From assembly GCA_913055825.1 (NCBI GenBank), contig CAJXKB010000002.1, positions 33,535-97,534 on the forward strand: a DNA stretch of 64,000 nucleotides. The letters are read 5' to 3'. Origin of the DNA: an uncultured Bacteroidota bacterium (GTDB taxonomy: Bacteria; Bacteroidota; Bacteroidia; Bacteroidales; F082). Below are positions 26,538 through 36,334 of this stretch, piece after piece. Position numbers and translations under genes: made by a program. The notes under the pieces are model-generated. The model did not search any database and had not been told where the DNA came from. It worked only from the letters and a program-made list of their open reading frames with translations. Positions within the stretch are counted from its first letter, which is position 1. The number at the start of each line of letters is the position of its first letter.

Positions 26538-29186
26538 TTAATCCAGTGATTGGTTCATGGAGAAATGGAAATGGCTTCCAGCTGCAGAGGGCAAACCCGG
26601 TATCGGATCGAATCCGTAAGCCCAGTCGAGGCCAAGCATCCCAAACATGGGTAGATAGATTCTTGCGCCGAAACCTGCAGAACGTTTCACATCAAACGGG
26701 TTAAAGTGTCGCGGTCCGTCCCACGCGTTACCGGCTTCGAAAAATGCCTGTACATAAATGGTGGAAGTAGGTGCCAGCGAAATGGGGTATCTCAGCTCAA
26801 GAGTATAACGCGAATAAATGGTCCCTCCAATATTATGGTCGGTGCTGTAGTGTGGTGTAACGGTTTCGTTGGCGTAACCACGCATACCTATAATTTCGCG
26901 GCCATCATAATTATTGTAACCTGATAAGCCATCACCGCCAAGGTAAAAACGTTGGAAAGGAGTAATTCCCAAAGCGTTGTTGTATGCGCCGAGATATCCG
27001 AATTTAATTTTAGAAACCAATACAAGTTTATTCATTACCTCGAAATACCAGTAAGCTTTTAATTTCCATTTGTGGTACTCAATCCATTTATAACGTTCTT
27101 CTTCACTCATGTGGGCATAATCTTTATTGGAAAATAACGAGTAAGGAGGCGTTAAAGTAAGTGATAGCGAAACATCCGAACCACTGCGCGGGAAAATTGG
27201 CTGGTCAACCGAATTGCGGCCCAGTACAATATTGTAGTTGATGTTATTATATTTTCCATTGCCATTGCCTACGCGGAAAATATCGGAATAATTTTCAAGG
27301 TTATACAACTGAACATTGATGGATTGATAAAGGGTAAAATAGTCATCGGGCCATGTAAGGCGTTTTCCTAATCCCAACGTAATTCCATCGGTAGCAAATT
27401 TACGGTGTAGTTTGGTAATGGGGTCATCATATGCATAAATAGAATGATAATATGACACTGTCAGGGCATTGGGTTTTTTACCGCCTAGCCATGGCTCGGT
27501 AAAAGAAGCGTTCCAGCTCATATAGCCTAACCCATAGCTTTGGAAGCTGATCGACAGTTTTTGGCCGTCACCCGATGGAACCGGTTTCCATGCTTTTTTG
27601 TTAAAGAAATTCCGTAAAGAGAAGTTGTTAAAACTCAGTCCTACGGTTCCGATAATTCGCCCGTAGCCCCATCCTCCGGAAAGCTCAATTTGGTCGGCTG
27701 AGGTTTCTTCTACATGATACCCGATATCAACCGTTCCGTTGGCAGGATTGGGTTTGATATCGGGTTTAATGGTCTGAGCATTAAAGTATTTAAGGTTAGC
27801 TAACTCGCGGGTGGAACGAATAACATCCTGACGGCTGAACAACTGCCCGGGTTTGGTATAAAGTTCGCGAATAACCACATGGTCGTTGGTTTTGGTATTT
27901 CCGCTGATTGTTACTTTGTTAATCCGTGCTTGTTTCCCTTCATGTAACCTTATTTCCAAATCAATGGAATCGTTGCCTACATAGGTCTCAACAGGGGTGG
28001 CATTGAAAAACAGATATCCGTTATTCATATATAAACTACTCACATCAAAGCCTTTGTCGTTGTAATTTAGGTTAGTTTCGAGTAATTTTTTGTTGTACAC
28101 ATCGCCGGGTTTGATGCCTAACACGCTACTTAAAAATTTAGAAGGGTAGATGGTATTACCCACCCAGGTGATTTTACGATAGTAATATTTCTGGCCTTCG
28201 GCGAGATAAATGTTAATTCCTATATTTCCGCTGTGGGTTTTGTAGATAGAATCTTTGATAATGTGAGCGTCGCGATAACCTTCCTTGTTATAAGCATCTA
28301 CAATTTTATTCAGGTCGTCTTCATATTTATCTTTGATAAACTTAGAGGATTTAAAAATACGGGCATTATAATTGTTAAGTATATAACCAAGAAAATCGTC
28401 GCGAAACTTTTTAAAATGTAACGTTAGCGCATCGAGGGTTAAATGAATCACCACGGGTCCCAAGGGGTTCAGTGGGTCTATTTTACCCATTTCCTTGGTA
28501 TCTTTCATGGCTTTTTTTATTTTATCGGACGAAAAGGCATGGTTGCCGTAAATGTTGATTTTGGCAATTTTAACCTTATTGTTTTTTTTGATATTGATCA
28601 ACAGGTTTACGAAGTTTTTACGATTTGTTTTTGAGCCGGTTTTTTCCTGTGTGATGTTAACCTGTGTGTTCAGGTAGCCTTTATCGCTAAAATGTTGTTT
28701 AATAATGTTAGCTGTACGGTTTATCAGATGTTCGGTTACCACATCGCCACGTGAAAGGTTGATTTTATCCTTAATATCGTCTTGAGCGCTTTTTTTGATG
28801 CCATAGAAAGTGTATTTATTTAATCGGGGTTTTTCACTCAGATAAATGTTTAAATAAACGGTATCACCTTCGAGGCGGTTAGCCGAAATTTTTATGTCAT
28901 CAAACAAACCCTGATCCCAGAGTTTACGAATGGCGGTGGTTATGGCGTCTCCCGGAATTTTGATTTTTTTACCGATATCTAAATCGGACAGCATGATAAC
29001 TACCGATTTATCAAGATAATTAGCTCCTGACACATTTATTCCGCCTAAAATAAACTTTTGAGGATGATCGTAGCTTAACGCAGAGAGCTTCGATTTTACT
29101 TTTTCTTGTGCTTTAATTCCTCTGGGGTAAAGACCTATTCCTATAATAAATAAAAGCAGAAACCAATTTTTAATATTAATCTTCAT
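26538..29186 (-). CDS. bamA: Outer membrane protein assembly factor BamA
   Basis: An 882-residue Omp85 protein. ATG 29186 gives a signal peptide (MKINIKNWFLLLFIIGIGLY, ending IKAQ) and is preceded by GGAG; the TTG at 29198 is a less likely start. Several POTRA domains fill about residues 40-470 (for instance ISANRLEGDTVYLNIYLSEKP, VKIAKINIYGNHAFSSDKI, ARINKVTISGNTKTNDHVVIREL). The C-terminal beta-barrel contains the GMRGYANETV segment, the Bacteroidota counterpart of the VRGF/Y lid-lock motif. BamA inserts beta-barrel proteins into the outer membrane. The start overlaps the uppS stop by 11 bp, which implies coupling. Confidence 0.95.
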   Translation of the reverse strand: MKINIKNWFLLLFIIGIGLYPRGIKAQEKVKSKLSALSYDHPQKFILGGINVSGANYLDKSVVIMLSDLDIGKKIKIPGDAITTAIRKLWDQGLFDDIKISANRLEGDTVYLNIYLSEKPRLNKYTFYGIKKSAQDDIKDKINLSRGDVVTEHLINRTANIIKQHFSDKGYLNTQVNITQEKTGSKTNRKNFVNLLINIKKNNKVKIAKINIYGNHAFSSDKIKKAMKDTKEMGKIDPLNPLGPVVIHLTLDALTLHFKKFRDDFLGYILNNYNARIFKSSKFIKDKYEDDLNKIVDAYNKEGYRDAHIIKDSIYKTHSGNIGINIYLAEGQKYYYRKITWVGNTIYPSKFLSSVLGIKPGDVYNKKLLETNLNYNDKGFDVSSLYMNNGYLFFNATPVETYVGNDSIDLEIRLHEGKQARINKVTISGNTKTNDHVVIRELYTKPGQLFSRQDVIRSTRELANLKYFNAQTIKPDIKPNPANGTVDIGYHVEETSADQIELSGGWGYGRIIGTVGLSFNNFSLRNFFNKKAWKPVPSGDGQKLSISFQSYGLGYMSWNASFTEPWLGGKKPNALTVSYYHSIYAYDDPITKLHRKFATDGITLGLGKRLTWPDDYFTLYQSINVQLYNLENYSDIFRVGNGNGKYNNINYNIVLGRNSVDQPIFPRSGSDVSLSLTLTPPYSLFSNKDYAHMSEEERYKWIEYHKWKLKAYWYFEVMNKLVLVSKIKFGYLGAYNNALGITPFQRFYLGGDGLSGYNNYDGREIIGMRGYANETVTPHYSTDHNIGGTIYSRYTLELRYPISLAPTSTIYVQAFFEAGNAWDGPRHFNPFDVKRSAGFGARIYLPMFGMLGLDWAYGFDPIPGLPSAAGSHFHFSMNQSLD

Positions 29187-29940
29187 TCCGTTCTCCAAAT
29201 TTTAATTGCTCACTGATTAAACCAAATCTTCTTTCTCTGTTTTGATAATCAATGATAGCCTTGTAAAAATCTTCTTTTCCAAAATCGGGCCATAATGTTG
29301 GTGTAAAATACAACTCGGCATATGCAATTTGCCACAAAAGAAAATTGCTCAAACGCTCTTCACCACTTGTTCTTATCAGTAATTCCGGATCGGGCATTCC
29401 TGCCGTATCCAGATAGGATGCAAAAATTTCTTCCGATATTTCACCGGTATTCAATTTTCCCGCAGCCTGGTCGTTAATGATGTTTTTAACGGCATGCAGC
29501 ATTTCCCACCGACTGCCATATGCCAGGGCCAGAGTAAGTACCATTTTTGTATTATGCTTGGTTTTTGACATGGTGGTCAAGAGTTTCTTCCGGTTTTCAC
29601 GGGGCAAACTATTGATGTTACCAATGGCATTCAGCCGTATATTATTTTTATTCAGGGTGGGAATCTCTTTTTCGATGGTTTCCACAAACAAATGCATCAA
29701 CGCATCCACTTCTCCTTTTGGTCGTTTCCAGTTTTCAGTTGAAAATGTAAAGAGTGTCAAGTATTTAATCCCCAGCTCGGCAGCAGCTTCTGCGGTTTCA
29801 CGTACGGCATCCACGCCTTTGTGGTGACCAAAAACACGATCGTGGCCTTGTTTTCGTGCCCAACGCCCGTTTCCATCCATGATGATGGCCACATGTTTTG
29901 GCAGTTTGTTTTTATCGATGTGTTTTAGTTGACTCACCAT
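29176..29940 (-). CDS. uppS: Isoprenyl transferase (undecaprenyl diphosphate synthase)
   Basis: A 254-residue cis-prenyltransferase starting at ATG 29940, one base inside the stop of the preceding gene (TAATG overlap). The active-site block HVAIIMDGNGRWARKQG has the catalytic Asp at residue 22. The downstream signatures TLFTFSTENWKRP and DPELLIRTSGEERLSNFLLWQIAYAELYFTPTLWPDF are complete. The enzyme makes the C55 carrier for peptidoglycan and surface glycans. It lies between a DUF6089-like outer-membrane protein gene and bamA, the standard order in Bacteroidota. Confidence 0.96.
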   Translation of the reverse strand: MVSQLKHIDKNKLPKHVAIIMDGNGRWARKQGHDRVFGHHKGVDAVRETAEAAAELGIKYLTLFTFSTENWKRPKGEVDALMHLFVETIEKEIPTLNKNNIRLNAIGNINSLPRENRKKLLTTMSKTKHNTKMVLTLALAYGSRWEMLHAVKNIINDQAAGKLNTGEISEEIFASYLDTAGMPDPELLIRTSGEERLSNFLLWQIAYAELYFTPTLWPDFGKEDFYKAIIDYQNRERRFGLISEQLKFGERNED

Positions 29941-30635
29941 TACCACTTCACCGTGTTACACGTATTCTTTTTAATTAAATCGACTTTGTAGGTTAATGAC
30001 AACTGCGTAAAATTATACCAGTCGTTACTTCCGTTTTTTATACCATCGAGGCAATCAGTAAAAGTTTTATGCATCGACCATTCTATTCCTATTCCCAACC
30101 GTTTTGCCAGGCTATACTTAAACCCCAGGCCAAACACAACGGCAAAATCGGATTTGTTAGTTGATTGGCACGCCGAGTCGGCAGGAATATCTTTAACCGT
30201 CGGGTTATAAAAAAAGATACCGATACCTCCCATCAGATAAGGGCTAAAAGATCTCTTTTTACTTCCGGTGGCATAATTCATAAAATTAAATTCACCGGTT
30301 ATTGAAGCGTCATCTAAGGTGGTTAGAAAATTAGCTGTTGTATCATAATTTGCAACTTTTGCTACCGAATTATCGCCTTTTATTTTCCCATGTGTAAAAG
30401 AAAATTTTGCCGACCAGCGGTCGTCAAAGTTATATCGTGCCAGCAATCCGTAACTAATTTGTGGCATTACGTAAGGCTTCCCTGGGTTGATGTCGCCATT
30501 GTAATAAGAAGAACCTCCCTGAAGGCCAATTTCAAGCGTAGCCTGTGCCCTTGTTGCCAATGGCAAAAGCATTGTGAAAACGACCAGAAAGACCATGTGT
30601 TTCCCATGTTTCTGATTACAATTGTTAAATCCCAT
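29940..30635 (-). CDS. DUF6089-like outer membrane beta-barrel protein
   Basis: A 231-residue protein with a hydrophobic signal segment (MVFLVVFTMLLPLATRAQ) preceded by 13 polar residues; an internal ATG at 30596 would remove these. The mature part alternates short beta strands ending in aromatic residues (LEIGLQGGSSYYNGDINP, YGLLARYNFDDRWSAKFSFTHG, SPYLMGGIGIFFYNP, FAVVFGLGFKYSLAKRLGIGIEWSMHKTF), as in small OmpA-barrel proteins. This family is regularly found between nadK and uppS in Bacteroidota; its function is unknown. The stop overlaps the uppS ATG by one base. Confidence 0.8.
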   Translation of the reverse strand: MGFNNCNQKHGKHMVFLVVFTMLLPLATRAQATLEIGLQGGSSYYNGDINPGKPYVMPQISYGLLARYNFDDRWSAKFSFTHGKIKGDNSVAKVANYDTTANFLTTLDDASITGEFNFMNYATGSKKRSFSPYLMGGIGIFFYNPTVKDIPADSACQSTNKSDFAVVFGLGFKYSLAKRLGIGIEWSMHKTFTDCLDGIKNGSNDWYNFTQLSLTYKVDLIKKNTCNTVKW

Positions 30636-30690
30636 GTTTATTCCTGATTTTGAGCGGCAAATTTATCATTTTTTTACACATCTAAACCGA

Positions 30691-31566
30691 TTAATTCCGG
30701 TTATCCACACCCCAAAACAACTTTTCACGGATAGTGGAGAAAAAGTTTTGTCCGGGCATCTGCATCAGATTGATTTTAAAATTACATTTTTTAATCTTTA
30801 TCTCCTGTGTCTTATTAATTAATGTCTGTCGAGAATCCATGGTCAGCAGATATTCATCCTCTCGTCCATTGATTTTAATCCTAATTTCAGCATTGTCTTG
30901 AATAACGATGGGACGTACCGTTAAATTGTGGGAAGCTATGGGGGCAATCACGAAATTTTCGGATCCTGGTGTGAGAATAGGACCCCCGACACTCATTGAA
31001 TAAGCCGTGGAACCAGTGGGTGTCGCAATAATTAACCCGTCACCCCAGTAGGTATTCAGGAAAACATCGTTGATAAAAACCTGCACCGAAATTAGTGATG
31101 TATTAGTGTTTCGGTAAAGTGTTAAATCGTTGAGCGCAAAATTCAGGTGGCCAAAAATATCAGCAGGTTGCTCCAGGCGTAACAATGCCCGTTGTTCCAG
31201 TTGGTAACTCCCGTCGTAGATGTGCGAAATAGCCTTCTGCATTTCGTTTTTTGAGACACTCGACAAAAATCCCAGACGGCCCAAATTGATACCCAATATT
31301 GGAACTCCTAAATCGTGAACATACGGAATGGCATCCAACAAAGTGCCATCACCACCAATAGAGAACAGAAAATCAAGGTTTTGTATATCTTTCGATTGTT
31401 TAAATAAACCCGGTTTCGATTTGAATTGAACATTGTGTTTAATTAAATTGAAATAGGGCTGATAAACACAAACACGGGCATCTCGTACATACAGTTCGTC
31501 AAACAATTGCTGTAAATAGGGGGCCTGGCCGGGGTCGAATTTTTTACCAAAGATGACAATCTTCAT
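30691..31566 (-). CDS. nadK: NAD kinase
   Basis: A 291-residue kinase from ATG 31566; the frame is open farther upstream, but homology starts at MKIVIFGKKFDPGQ. The diagnostic GGDGT lies at residues 71-75 (FLFSIGGDGTLLDAI). Other conserved blocks are ILGINLGRLGFLSSV and GDGLIIATPTGSTAYSMSVGGPIL. It phosphorylates NAD to NADP in the cytoplasm. It leads the run nadK-DUF6089-uppS-bamA-ompH-ompH. A -7 box is present just upstream. Confidence 0.95.
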   Translation of the reverse strand: MKIVIFGKKFDPGQAPYLQQLFDELYVRDARVCVYQPYFNLIKHNVQFKSKPGLFKQSKDIQNLDFLFSIGGDGTLLDAIPYVHDLGVPILGINLGRLGFLSSVSKNEMQKAISHIYDGSYQLEQRALLRLEQPADIFGHLNFALNDLTLYRNTNTSLISVQVFINDVFLNTYWGDGLIIATPTGSTAYSMSVGGPILTPGSENFVIAPIASHNLTVRPIVIQDNAEIRIKINGREDEYLLTMDSRQTLINKTQEIKIKKCNFKINLMQMPGQNFFSTIREKLFWGVDNRN

Positions 31567-31587
31567 GGAAATTAAGCTGTTTTTATG

Positions 31588-31595
31588 CAAATGTA
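31588..31595 (-). promoter_or_regulatory. Bacteroidota -7 box (TACATTTG) for nadK
   Basis: CAAATGTA on the plus strand is TACATTTG on the coding strand, 22 bp before the nadK start. No matching -33 element is seen. Confidence 0.4.
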
Positions 31596-31786
31596 GGTTA
31601 AAAAAACAATAATTTAGCGGCCATAAGAAGCCCGATAATTTCAAAGTTAGCTTTTAATGCGCTCACAAGCCGCTGCAATTGCAGGCTCTTAAACAGTTTT
31701 ACCCTTTTGCCCGGCTTTTGGCAGCTTGTTAACGTATCGCAACTTTTAACTTTTTTTTGCTTTTAAAAAGAATTAGCCACGTTAGT

Positions 31787-33286
31787 ATGAAACAAAAACA
31801 GTATTTTTTATTCTTGATTTTATTGCTTTGTTCACAATTGTTGGTTGCTCAAACCGTTAAATCCGATTCGCTCAGCCGGGAAGCCTATACCCAAATTTTA
31901 GCGTTGCATTTTACCCGGGCCCGGAAATTGTTACAAGCTGAAAAAAAGCAAAATCCGGATAATGTGTATGTAGATTATCTTGAAAATTACCACCAATTCC
32001 TTCGCAGCTTTATCAGCGAAGATGAAACCATTTTTAATGAAGCCAATGCCGAATTTGATTTACACTACCAAAGAATATCGGAATTGAGCAATGACAATCC
32101 TTTCAAAAAGTTGTTTTTAGCCAATATGAATCTGCAATGGGCTTTTACCCGGTTAAAATTTGGACAATACGTAAAATCGGCGTGGCAAATCAACAAGGCC
32201 TACCGGCTTATAACAGCCAATGTTAAGCATTTTCCTGCATTTGTACCCAATTATATCACTATGGGTGTTTTGCATATTATGATTGGGATTGTGCCCGATG
32301 AGTATGGATGGATGTTGCGCCTTATCTCTATGAATGGGAGTGTGGAACAAGGTAAAGCCGAAATTTACAGGGTACTTGAAAGTAGCCTGAAAAATCCTCA
32401 TTACGCTTATCTTAAATCGGAGGCTCTGTTTTATCTTGGTTTTGTGGAGTTAAACCTTTCGTCTGATCAGTCTTCCATCGATAAACTGATGAAATATATG
32501 AACCGGGAGGAGCCTGACAACTTGTTGCTTAGTTTTTTAAAGGCTGATATTTTGATTCATCACGGTAAAAATGAAAAGGCTTTGAATTTGTTAAATCAAC
32601 TCAGTGACCGTAGTAATCATTACCCGTTTTATTATCTGGATTACATGAAGGGAGAATGCTACCTCAGAAAACTTAATCCGCAGGCAGATGATTACTTTTC
32701 TTTGTTTGTCCATAGTTTTCATGGTAAAAATTATATCAAAGATGCGTGGCGAAAACGGGCATGGCTGGCGTTTTTGCAGGGCGATTCGAGTGGATACCGG
32801 CAAAATCTTGACACACTTTTAACCTGTGGCGCCACACTTGTTGATGCCGACAAAAATGCGCAAGACGAAGCAGAGTCGGGACAATATCCCAATGCCAACC
32901 TTTTGCGTGCGCGATTGCTGTTTGATGGTGGCTATTACGCTCAAGCCCGATTGGTTCTAAATACCATGGGCCTGAAAAAATTATCGCACACGGAACAGGT
33001 GGAGCGTTTATACCGTTACGGACGTATTGCCCACCGCTTACATCAATGGGATGAAGCCAAAAAGCAATACCGGAAGAGTTTGATTCTCGGCAGTAATCTG
33101 CCGCAATATTTTGCGGCAAACGCTGCCTTGAAGTTAGGACAAATTTACGAATCGGAAGACAGCCTGAAAATGGCCGGGTATTATTACCAACAATGTCTGC
33201 AACTCCACTTTGACGAATACCGCAACAGCATACGGGGCAAGGCTAAAAACGGTCTCGAACGCATTAAAAGCAAGATTAAAAACTGA
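31787..33286 (+). CDS. Exported tetratricopeptide-repeat protein, function unknown
   Basis: A 499-residue protein. The start at ATG 31787 gives a clear signal peptide (MKQKQYFLFLILLLCSQLLVAQ); an upstream in-frame start at 31757 would hide it. The mature protein is helical with TPR-like pairs, for example ALHFTRARKLLQAEKKQNPDN at the N-terminus, and in the C-terminal part YRYGRIAHRLHQWDEAKKQYRKSL and AANAALKLGQIYESEDSLKMAGYYYQQCL. No catalytic motif is visible. The 3' end overlaps the convergent FadL-like gene by 11 bp. A scaffold role in the periplasm is possible but unsupported. Confidence 0.75.
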   Translation: MKQKQYFLFLILLLCSQLLVAQTVKSDSLSREAYTQILALHFTRARKLLQAEKKQNPDNVYVDYLENYHQFLRSFISEDETIFNEANAEFDLHYQRISELSNDNPFKKLFLANMNLQWAFTRLKFGQYVKSAWQINKAYRLITANVKHFPAFVPNYITMGVLHIMIGIVPDEYGWMLRLISMNGSVEQGKAEIYRVLESSLKNPHYAYLKSEALFYLGFVELNLSSDQSSIDKLMKYMNREEPDNLLLSFLKADILIHHGKNEKALNLLNQLSDRSNHYPFYYLDYMKGECYLRKLNPQADDYFSLFVHSFHGKNYIKDAWRKRAWLAFLQGDSSGYRQNLDTLLTCGATLVDADKNAQDEAESGQYPNANLLRARLLFDGGYYAQARLVLNTMGLKKLSHTEQVERLYRYGRIAHRLHQWDEAKKQYRKSLILGSNLPQYFAANAALKLGQIYESEDSLKMAGYYYQQCLQLHFDEYRNSIRGKAKNGLERIKSKIKN

Positions 33287-34745
33287 AACTCAAACTGGCA
33301 ACAAATGTGTTATTATTAAAGGTGTTGTGTACCGGATTAACTACAATATCATTGGATCCGTAAAAATAATAGTCTTGTTTTTTGCGGCTATGTACATAGG
33401 CCAAATCAAGGTTGTAATTTCCAAAATGGAAGCCGACACCTCCGGAAACTGATTCCGATTTGCCATCGTTATAGTTGTGTGCATAAGGGCTTCCATATAA
33501 GGCATATCCGCCACGGATATCAATAGTACCAAGCCGCCATTCGGTGCCAATCCTAAAATTGCTGGTGGATTGATAGTATTGTTTGATGTTGGAATTTTCT
33601 GTATCAAACTGATATTGATCGGCTCCCAATTTCATGTTGCCATAATTAACCCGCTCGTATTCTGCCGAAATACTTCCCCGTTTGAACAGGATAATCCCGG
33701 CATCGGCAATAAATTTTGAAGGTGTCCGTAAGTGATAATCGTAGGTGCCGGTTGGCGAAGAAACCATTTGTGGGTCGGCCCATTCCAGATCGGCATAGGT
33801 AGTGGTGTACCAGTTGTCCTCCAAACTCCAGTAATAAGTGGGGCTGTGGTAGGCTATTCCTAAGCGTAACCATTTGGTAGCCTGAACAATGGCTCCTATC
33901 TTTATGTTAATCCCAATGCCTTTGGTTTGAAGCGTTTGATCTATCTCCCAATTGTTGAAATAGGGAATTGTGTCGGCAGCATCGGTTTCCGAATAGTACG
34001 AATCGCTGTAATAATTCAAATTGGGAAGACCAATGGTAGCACCCAAATACAGGACGTTGTTAATATTGGTGGCAAAGGCAAAATACCATTCATCAACCGA
34101 ACCTCTCGAACGTACTTGCTCTTTTTGGAAAACCCCTCCAAAAGGTACCGGGCTGTAATATAAATCCTGATATCCCGGGATCGTATCAATCAGATAAAGT
34201 TGCCACGCAGGTTTTAAGTCGAAACTGTAATAGCCGTTTGCGTCATTGTCGATATCAGAATAAGGCACGCCGTTTGCATTTTCGAGATAAACATCCAGTT
34301 TTGAATTATATTCATTATTACCTGCCATGGTAAGATTAGAATGGAAACTGTTAATCCGGTTCATGCCGACGGCAAATTGAAAATATTTTGAACGTGAGCC
34401 ATCTTTCGTGTTATGTTGATTTACATACACGTAACCAAGACTGCTTATGTTAGCATTTGTTTTTTCATCGGATTCCCAATTGCCGTTATATAACGATTTG
34501 GTTTTATTGGTATTTATGATAGGACTAAAAGAATATTCGCTTTTCCTGAAAAGCCCGATTCCTGCCGGATTGGTACTTGCTGTTGAAAAATCGGCGCCCA
34601 GTGCGCCAAATGATCCGCCCATGGCCATGCTTCTTGCAGTTCCCTGATAATAAGTTTGTGACATGCGCAACGCATCTTCTGCAGTTTGTGCGGAAAGCTG
34701 TTGTGCGAATATAAAAAGAGCTGCTATAACAAATATTTTTTTCAT
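33276..34745 (-). CDS. OmpP1/FadL-type outer membrane transport protein
   Basis: A 489-residue beta-barrel protein with a signal peptide (MKKIFVIAALFIFAQQLSAQ). The N-terminal hatch-like segment (ARSMAMGGSFGALGADFSTASTNPAGIGLF) is characteristic of FadL/TodX, with the NPA turn. Fourteen or so amphipathic strands follow, and the protein ends in an aromatic residue (SLSFSF), the usual barrel-insertion signal. Members take up hydrophobic molecules; the substrate is unknown. It is 47 bp downstream of a Tyr-rich lipoprotein gene on the same strand, so the two may be co-transcribed. Confidence 0.85.
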   Translation of the reverse strand: MKKIFVIAALFIFAQQLSAQTAEDALRMSQTYYQGTARSMAMGGSFGALGADFSTASTNPAGIGLFRKSEYSFSPIINTNKTKSLYNGNWESDEKTNANISSLGYVYVNQHNTKDGSRSKYFQFAVGMNRINSFHSNLTMAGNNEYNSKLDVYLENANGVPYSDIDNDANGYYSFDLKPAWQLYLIDTIPGYQDLYYSPVPFGGVFQKEQVRSRGSVDEWYFAFATNINNVLYLGATIGLPNLNYYSDSYYSETDAADTIPYFNNWEIDQTLQTKGIGINIKIGAIVQATKWLRLGIAYHSPTYYWSLEDNWYTTTYADLEWADPQMVSSPTGTYDYHLRTPSKFIADAGIILFKRGSISAEYERVNYGNMKLGADQYQFDTENSNIKQYYQSTSNFRIGTEWRLGTIDIRGGYALYGSPYAHNYNDGKSESVSGGVGFHFGNYNLDLAYVHSRKKQDYYFYGSNDIVVNPVHNTFNNNTFVASLSFSF

Positions 34746-34792
34746 AATATTAATGTATTGAAGTTGTTAAAATTAAAATATCGCAACAGAAT

Positions 34793-36250
34793 TTATTTCC
34801 TGATTCCCCCGCCTCCCGTGCGGACAGGGCGACTAACGCCACCCGATCCTGACGATGAACTTCGCACCGGGGCGCTATAACTTCTCGAAGGAGCCGAATA
34901 ACTTCTTGATGATGAATTGCTCCGGTAAGGCCTGCTATAGGTCTTTACCCTGGCAGGTTGCGATTGCGAAGGCCGGTAAACCGAACGTGTGCGGCTACGT
35001 GAAGGCTGATATACATTCTGTTTGCGAACATTTGCCGGTTGGCTGTTTCGATAAATCGTAACCGGCCTGCGGGTGGTTGTCCGGTAATACACATTAGCAT
35101 TCCTGCTTTGATGCGAATCAAGGCTTCTGTATTGTTGAGGTTTCTGATAACGGGGTTTTGGCAAGGTTTTTTCCTGTCGATAGACCGTGGGTTTTTGATA
35201 ACGTGACTGAGGGTTGTTTGATCGATAAACTCTTGACACGGGAATATTGCTTCCGGAAACCCTTGAACCGGCTACCCTTGCATTATTTGGTTTGCGATAA
35301 ACCGGATTGCTGCGAATTCCTGAAGCATTGGCTCTGTTGGCAGCAGCCTGTTTATTTAATGCCACACGTTTTTGTTTGGCCAGTTCGCTTTGGTAACGCA
35401 TTGATCCGGACGGACGTCCCTTGCTTGCTGTTTTTACATTGTTCCCATCCTTATTTTCGGGATTTACCGGAACTCGTTTTCCTATGTTTGTGCCTGAATT
35501 AACTGCACGTGCACTCTTGGTACGCCCCGAATAAGCCGGCATAGCACTTCCGGAAACTATCGAACGCGAAACGTTTGAACCGCCATAACGGTTGTGACGT
35601 ACCTGATAGGAACGATTTCTACCATAAAGATCTCCATAATAGGGATTGTAATAAGGATAATAGGGGTCGTAATAATCATAGTATCCAAAAGGAGAACCGT
35701 ACCAGGGGGAAAAGGAGTAATATCCGCCCCAACCGTATCCCGGATAGTAGGAGAAGAAAGGATCGTAATAATAAGGATTGTAAAAATATGAACCATAATA
35801 AAATGGAGAATATCCCCAGCCGTAAAATGAACTATAAGGGCTAAAGCCATAATCCCAGGCCCATGGGCTTGAACCGAAATAATCGCTTCCAAATCCCATA
35901 TCAACATAAAAGCTGGAGTTGTCACAATTGCAATTATCATTATTCGGTTTATTTTTATTTGTCGAACGCGATACATTCGATGTGGCGTTTTTATTTTCGA
36001 CGGTTACGGTGTCCTGTGGCCCGTAATTGTTTTGGTCGACTACTTCAATGGTCCCTTTTTGGTAGTTACTGTTTTGGCTTGTTGTTTGCGCCCGGGCAGC
36101 AGGAACTACAGCATTAGTTTGGGTGTTGTTACCTGAGGCCGAGTAATACACATCATCGTAAGGTATGTTCTTTACACTGCTGCATGAGGTAACAAATGTA
36201 AAGCCAATGAGGCTTACAATAATTAATGTTATGGATTTTATCGTCTTCAT
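34793..36250 (-). CDS. Tyr/Ser/Arg-rich lipoprotein, function unknown
   Basis: A 485-residue protein with a lipoprotein signal (MKTIKSITLIIVSLIGFTFVTSC, lipobox Cys at residue 23). The middle (about residues 115-215) is dominated by Tyr, Gly, Ser, Pro and Phe (for instance YFGSSPWAWDYGFSPYSSFYGW). The C-terminal half (about 215-485) is basic and low-complexity, rich in Arg, Ser, Tyr, Gln and Asn, ending in a Gly run. Such proteins in Bacteroidota have no assigned function; the composition suggests a sticky or disordered surface layer component. No enzymatic motif is seen. It sits upstream of the FadL-like gene and divergent from proS. Confidence 0.7.
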   Translation of the reverse strand: MKTIKSITLIIVSLIGFTFVTSCSSVKNIPYDDVYYSASGNNTQTNAVVPAARAQTTSQNSNYQKGTIEVVDQNNYGPQDTVTVENKNATSNVSRSTNKNKPNNDNCNCDNSSFYVDMGFGSDYFGSSPWAWDYGFSPYSSFYGWGYSPFYYGSYFYNPYYYDPFFSYYPGYGWGGYYSFSPWYGSPFGYYDYYDPYYPYYNPYYGDLYGRNRSYQVRHNRYGGSNVSRSIVSGSAMPAYSGRTKSARAVNSGTNIGKRVPVNPENKDGNNVKTASKGRPSGSMRYQSELAKQKRVALNKQAAANRANASGIRSNPVYRKPNNARVAGSRVSGSNIPVSRVYRSNNPQSRYQKPTVYRQEKTLPKPRYQKPQQYRSLDSHQSRNANVYYRTTTRRPVTIYRNSQPANVRKQNVYQPSRSRTRSVYRPSQSQPARVKTYSRPYRSNSSSRSYSAPSRSYSAPVRSSSSGSGGVSRPVRTGGGGIRK

Positions 36251-36261
36251 GATATTAGATA

Positions 36262-36291
36262 TTGTGCATCAATAAACATTGTTTATTTTTG
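36262..36291 (+). promoter_or_regulatory. Bacteroidota promoter (-33 TTG, -7 TATTTTTG) for proS
   Basis: TTG at 36262-36264 is followed after 19 bp by TATTTTTG at 36284-36291, a good match to TTTG-N19-21-TAnnTTTG. The box ends 43 bp before the proS ATG at 36335. Confidence 0.65.
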
Positions 36292-36334
36292 CCGTTCATT
36301 AAAAAAGTTGCAAAGACTATACCAAAATTAAAAA

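Noticed and set aside
31673..31684. Operator at the palindrome CTGCAATTGCAG
   Set aside because: A 12-bp perfect palindrome upstream of the divergent nadK and TPR genes, but with a single copy and no known regulator it cannot be told from chance.
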